DNA of 64,000 nucleotides from Parapedobacter deserti (lineage in GTDB: Bacteria > Bacteroidota > Bacteroidia > Sphingobacteriales > Sphingobacteriaceae). The DNA lies in the NCBI RefSeq assembly GCF_042646065.1, contig NZ_JBHRTA010000038.1:372001-436000 (forward strand). Reading direction: 5' to 3'. Of this stretch, positions 61,290 through 64,000 are shown piece after piece. Under the pieces are notes generated by a model, which did not search any database, was not told the origin of the DNA, and saw nothing but the letters and a program-made list of their open reading frames with translations. The translations under genes were made by a program, and so were the position numbers. Position 1 is the stretch's first letter, and each line of letters starts with the position of its first letter.

Positions 61290-62774
61290 TTATATTTCTG
61301 TTTGATAAACAAGTTCTGTTATTGTTGTTATAGTTTTTACTTCACCATCTTCAAGTACCATTTTCTTTTCCAGGCAACTGGGCAATTGTGTTTCGTAATG
61401 GCCGACGTAAATCAATGTCTTTCCATAATTGCAGAGTTCGTCGACCACCGCATTGAAATGTTCAGCTTGTGCGTGGTCCAGCCCTTGGCATGGTTCATCC
61501 AAAATGAGCAACGGTGGATTTTTGATCATGGTTCTAGCTAACAGGACCAAGCGTTGCTTTCCGAGCGGCAACGTGGTTATCAGTTGGTCTTTGTGATCGG
61601 TAAGCTCAAAAAAATCCAGCAACTGGTTGATTTTTTGCTGTTGGTCATGGCTGGGTTGTCTAAACAAGCCGATACTATCGTAGAAGCCGGATGCAAGCGC
61701 TTGCCACACGTTAGCCGTTTTATCAAAATACCAATGCAATTCTGGGGAAATGATGCCGAGTCGTTCCTTAATGTCCCAAATGCTTTCTCCGCTTCCCCGG
61801 CGTTGCCCGAAAAGCTGGATATGATTGGCATATGCCTGCGGATGGTCGCCAGTAATGAGGCTTAGCAAGGTTGATTTTCCTGAGCCATTAGGTCCTTGGA
61901 GTAACCATTTTTCCCCTGCTCGTATTGTCCAGTTAATGCCCTTTAAAACTTCCTTGTCTCTATATCTGACGTGGATGTCCTCCATATGAACCATGGCCTC
62001 GGCAGGTATTTTTGGTTCTTCCCGTAGGAATGAAGGTAGTCCTTTTTGGATGCGGATCGTGTCTTTTGATAAGTCAAGTACGGAGTCTAGCGGTCTTAAC
62101 CGCCCATTTTCAATCGCTGCAAATCGGTTGATGCAGTCCGGTAACACCGTATTGTTCGTGATCAGTATGAGATGAACGCCTCTCAATGCTAAGTCGTCAA
62201 AGTACAGGTTAAGCTTCTTCCGCGATGATTGATCCAGGCCAGTGTAGGGTTCATCAATGATCAGCAACTGTGGTTTCAGCCACAGTGCTTTGATTAACTG
62301 CAATTTCTTGTGTTCACCGCTGGAGAGCGCTATCAGCTGCGTATTTTTCAGATCGATGAAGTCAAATAGGTCTATGTATTGCTCCACCTGATCGAACGAC
62401 AAGTTTTCCGTTTTGGCGTAGTGTGCTAGTTCGGCATATACAGTCAGCGTGTCGTTCCTTTGCTGCTTATTGTAACGTTGTTGATAATAAAAATTACGGT
62501 CACCCTCCAAGTTGGTAAACTGATACCAATTCGATACGTACAGAACGCGCATAGGAAGCGAAGATGAATGGTTGAAAAAGAATTGAATGGTGCCGTTTGC
62601 TTTTTCAAGTCCAGCCAATGCCTTTGCTAGCGAACTTTTTCCTGAGCCACTTGTTCCGCCGATAAGCCAATGTTCGCCTTGATGGATTTGCCAATTTAAT
62701 TGGTCCAAAACAACACGTCCGGCATATTGCAAACTCAATTGGGCGATATGGACAATTGGATTAGTCACAGTCAA
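61290..62774 (-). CDS. Duplicated soluble ABC ATPase (ModF-like)
   Basis: Two fused ABC nucleotide-binding domains (494 residues) with no membrane span. Domain 1 (about 5-235): Walker A GGTSGSGKSSLAKA (about 38-51), signature LSSGEHKKLQL and Walker B LLIIDEPYTGLD (about 170-181). Domain 2 (about 262-490): Walker A GPNGSGKSTLLSL (about 291-303), a degenerate signature LPLGKQRLVLLA and Walker B LLILDEPCQGLD. The layout resembles ModF/PhrA, a molybdate-linked or DNA-repair-related group of unknown precise role. The start is TTG at 62774, directly after a TGA, or GTG at 62768. It sits between ilvC and leuA inside the branched-chain operon, with a hairpin upstream. Confidence 0.82.
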   Translation of the reverse strand: MTVTNPIVHIAQLSLQYAGRVVLDQLNWQIHQGEHWLIGGTSGSGKSSLAKALAGLEKANGTIQFFFNHSSSLPMRVLYVSNWYQFTNLEGDRNFYYQQRYNKQQRNDTLTVYAELAHYAKTENLSFDQVEQYIDLFDFIDLKNTQLIALSSGEHKKLQLIKALWLKPQLLIIDEPYTGLDQSSRKKLNLYFDDLALRGVHLILITNNTVLPDCINRFAAIENGRLRPLDSVLDLSKDTIRIQKGLPSFLREEPKIPAEAMVHMEDIHVRYRDKEVLKGINWTIRAGEKWLLQGPNGSGKSTLLSLITGDHPQAYANHIQLFGQRRGSGESIWDIKERLGIISPELHWYFDKTANVWQALASGFYDSIGLFRQPSHDQQQKINQLLDFFELTDHKDQLITTLPLGKQRLVLLARTMIKNPPLLILDEPCQGLDHAQAEHFNAVVDELCNYGKTLIYVGHYETQLPSCLEKKMVLEDGEVKTITTITELVYQTEI

Positions 62775-62855
62775 TCAGGCTTTGAAGCCGTTGGTTACGT
62801 TTATTTCTTGCAAGAGTAGTTTATATGATGCAAACTTATGTAAATTGGCGTTGAT

Positions 62856-62911
62856 ATGCAATTGCATCTGGGTCAGCTGAGGCAGTGGTGCGTTCAAACC
62901 AACCCAGATGC
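62856..62911 (-). repeat. Overlapping palindrome and inverted repeat between ilvC and the ABC gene
   Basis: ATGCAATTGCAT (62856-62867) is a perfect 12-bp palindrome. GCATCTGGGT (62864-62873) also pairs perfectly with ACCCAGATGC (62902-62911) around 28 nt. The shared GCAT could join only one structure at a time, so alternative folds are possible. No clear T-run follows, so this may be an attenuator, a partial terminator or a processing site. Confidence 0.55.
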
Positions 62912-62921
62912 TGTTGTTATT

Positions 62922-64000
62922 TTAAGCAGTTTTAATTGCTTTCATATCCTTCATTGCTTTACGGAGTACGGCGCCCACTTTCTCAACCGGATGCGTACGG
63001 ATCGCTTCGTTTACTGTGATCAGTGTCTGGTTGTCGACAGCCAGGTCTTTGCCCTCGTTGTAATTCTTGCCGATAATGTCCGTGTCTACCGTTTTCATGA
63101 AGTCGGCCAATAGGGGCTTGCATGCATGGTCAAACAAGTAACACCCATATTCTGCAGTATCAGAAATCACCCGGTTCATCTCGAACAGCTTTTTACGGGC
63201 AATCGTATTAGCGATAAGCGGCGTTTCATGAAGGGACTCGTAATATGCCGACTCAGGCTTGATGCCTGCTTCCACCATGGTTTCGAACGCAAGTTCAACC
63301 CCGGCTTTAATGTAGGCGACCATAAATACGGCATTGTCGAAGTATTCCTGCTCGCCAATCTTAACGTCGCCTGCAGGCGTTTTTTCGAAAGCAGTTTCGC
63401 CCGTTGCCGCACGCCATTTTAACAATTGTTTATCACCATTTGCCCAGTCTTCCATCATGGTCCTGCTAAATTCTCCACTCATGATATCGTCTTGGTGCTT
63501 CTGGAACAAGGGACGCATAATTGTCTTCAATTCTTCGGAAATCTCGAAAGCCTTTATTTTAGCCACATTGCTTAGCCGATCCATCATGGCGGTAATACCA
63601 CCCTGCTTTAAGGCTTCGGTAATGACTTCCACACCGTATTGAACCAGTTTGGATGCGTAACCTGGTTCGATACCTTTATCTACCATCTTATCAAAAGAAA
63701 GGATTGAGCCTGTCTGCAGCAGTCCACACAAAATGGTTTGTTCGCCCATTAAGTCGGATTTAACTTCTGCAACAAAGGACGAGCGCAACACTCCGGCTTT
63801 ATGGCCACCGGTGCCCACGCAGTACGCTTTGGCTTCAGCCAATCCTTTTCCCTGGGGGTCATTTTCTGGATGCACTGCGATGAGGGTCGGTACGCCAAAA
63901 CCACGCAGGTATTCTGCGCGAACTTCTGAACCGGGACATTTCGGTGCTATCATTATGACCGTGATATCTTTGCGGATTTGCTTTCCCTCCTCGACAATAT
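62922..64000 (-). CDS. ilvC: Ketol-acid reductoisomerase, class II long form (5' end outside window)
   Basis: Second common step of valine, leucine and isoleucine synthesis. The reading frame is open to the right-hand window edge (codons KDITVIMIAPKCPGSEVRAE continue inward), so the N-terminal Rossmann part is missing and about 359 residues are present. Class II features are visible: PGSEVRAEYLRGFGVPTLIA, SFVAEVKSDLMGEQTILCGL (metal ligands), EYFDNAVFMVAYIKAGVELA, and SDTAEYGCYLFDHACKPLL in the second knotted repeat, ending in a short Ile-rich tail. It matches E. coli IlvC from memory along the whole visible part. It is the upstream neighbour of the ABC ATPase gene. Confidence 0.95.
   Translation of the reverse strand, partial: IVEEGKQIRKDITVIMIAPKCPGSEVRAEYLRGFGVPTLIAVHPENDPQGKGLAEAKAYCVGTGGHKAGVLRSSFVAEVKSDLMGEQTILCGLLQTGSILSFDKMVDKGIEPGYASKLVQYGVEVITEALKQGGITAMMDRLSNVAKIKAFEISEELKTIMRPLFQKHQDDIMSGEFSRTMMEDWANGDKQLLKWRAATGETAFEKTPAGDVKIGEQEYFDNAVFMVAYIKAGVELAFETMVEAGIKPESAYYESLHETPLIANTIARKKLFEMNRVISDTAEYGCYLFDHACKPLLADFMKTVDTDIIGKNYNEGKDLAVDNQTLITVNEAIRTHPVEKVGAVLRKAMKDMKAIKTA

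Noticed and set aside
62775..62921. T-box or leucine leader peptide before the leu genes
   Set aside because: No Leu-rich short ORF, no T-box sequence or specifier loop visible; the operon start is outside the window.
1..64000. CRISPR array, prophage, integron or insertion sequence
   Set aside because: No regularly spaced repeats, transposase, integrase or phage structural gene seen.
1..64000. tRNA or rRNA genes
   Set aside because: No cloverleaf-like or rRNA core sequence was recognised in the intergenic regions read by eye; a tRNAscan run would settle it.

Overview
The window reads as a chromosomal segment of a Bacteroidota bacterium, most likely Sphingobacteriaceae (Pedobacter/Parapedobacter-like; genus is inference). 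The reasons are two SusC/SusD pairs, an ECF sigma/FecR pair feeding a SusC with an STN domain, Bacteroidota-type -7 promoter elements (TAnnTTTG) right in front of start codons, a C-terminal processing protease lipoprotein, CcmB/CcsA/CcmD-type cytochrome c maturation genes and a DUF6427-like membrane protein. I see no rRNA or tRNA gene, CRISPR array, insertion sequence, integrase or prophage. Most of the segment is ordinary core genome.

Layout. 1-5.96 kb (minus): envelope genes, namely a 37-codon membrane ORF, an LpxH-like phosphoesterase, a DUF6427-like membrane protein, a beta-barrel-type outer membrane protein, LptC and the start of PpiD. 6.1-10.8 kb (plus): an AGCS amino acid:Na+ symporter, then proline biosynthesis proC-proB-proA closed by a hairpin. 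11.0-19.0 kb (plus): ECF sigma, FecR anti-sigma, SusC with STN, SusD, a hairpin terminator and a lipoprotein of the endonuclease/exonuclease/phosphatase fold. 19.1-22.0 kb: a fused FAD/Fe-S D-lactate-type dehydrogenase. 22.0-25.1 kb (minus): a lone receiver and a multi-PAS/GAF sensor that keeps an H-box but has no ATPase domain. 25.2-30.2 kb (minus): glutamate dehydrogenase, CcmD-like, CcsA/CcmC, CcmB, YtxH-like, RarA. 30.3-34.4 kb (plus): TPR protein, C-terminal processing protease, Tpx. 34.4-36.6 kb (minus): unknown lipoprotein and pgi. 36.7-37.8 kb (plus): prfB with a textbook programmed +1 frameshift. 37.8-42.0 kb: dcd, a phosphopantetheinyl transferase (plus), bcp, M23 peptidase, FAH-family enzyme. 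42.1-49.4 kb (plus): an unrecognised protein, a second SusC/SusD pair and a Tat-type Gfo/Idh/MocA oxidoreductase. 49.5-53.4 kb (minus): a class Ib ribonucleotide reductase operon nrdH-nrdI-nrdE-nrdF. 53.7-64 kb (minus): a branched-chain amino acid operon ilvC (partial)-ModF-like ABC ATPase-leuA-leuC-leuD-cimA-like-leuB-ilvA.

How the parts work together. The proline, branched-chain amino acid, RNR and envelope blocks are each self-contained. The branched-chain block appears to hold two routes to 2-oxobutyrate: threonine deaminase, and a citramalate synthase working through LeuCD/LeuB. The first Sus-type locus looks self-regulated by cell-surface signalling (SusC STN to FecR to ECF sigma).

Points I would look at first: three DnaA-box-like 9-mers in 37 bp upstream of the nrd operon, a 14-bp-stem hairpin and possible internal promoter between nrdE and nrdF, the kinase-like protein without an ATPase domain, a duplicated ABC ATPase inside the branched-chain operon, and a set of genes that look leaderless. 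I did not find a clear multi-gene system of wholly unknown type.
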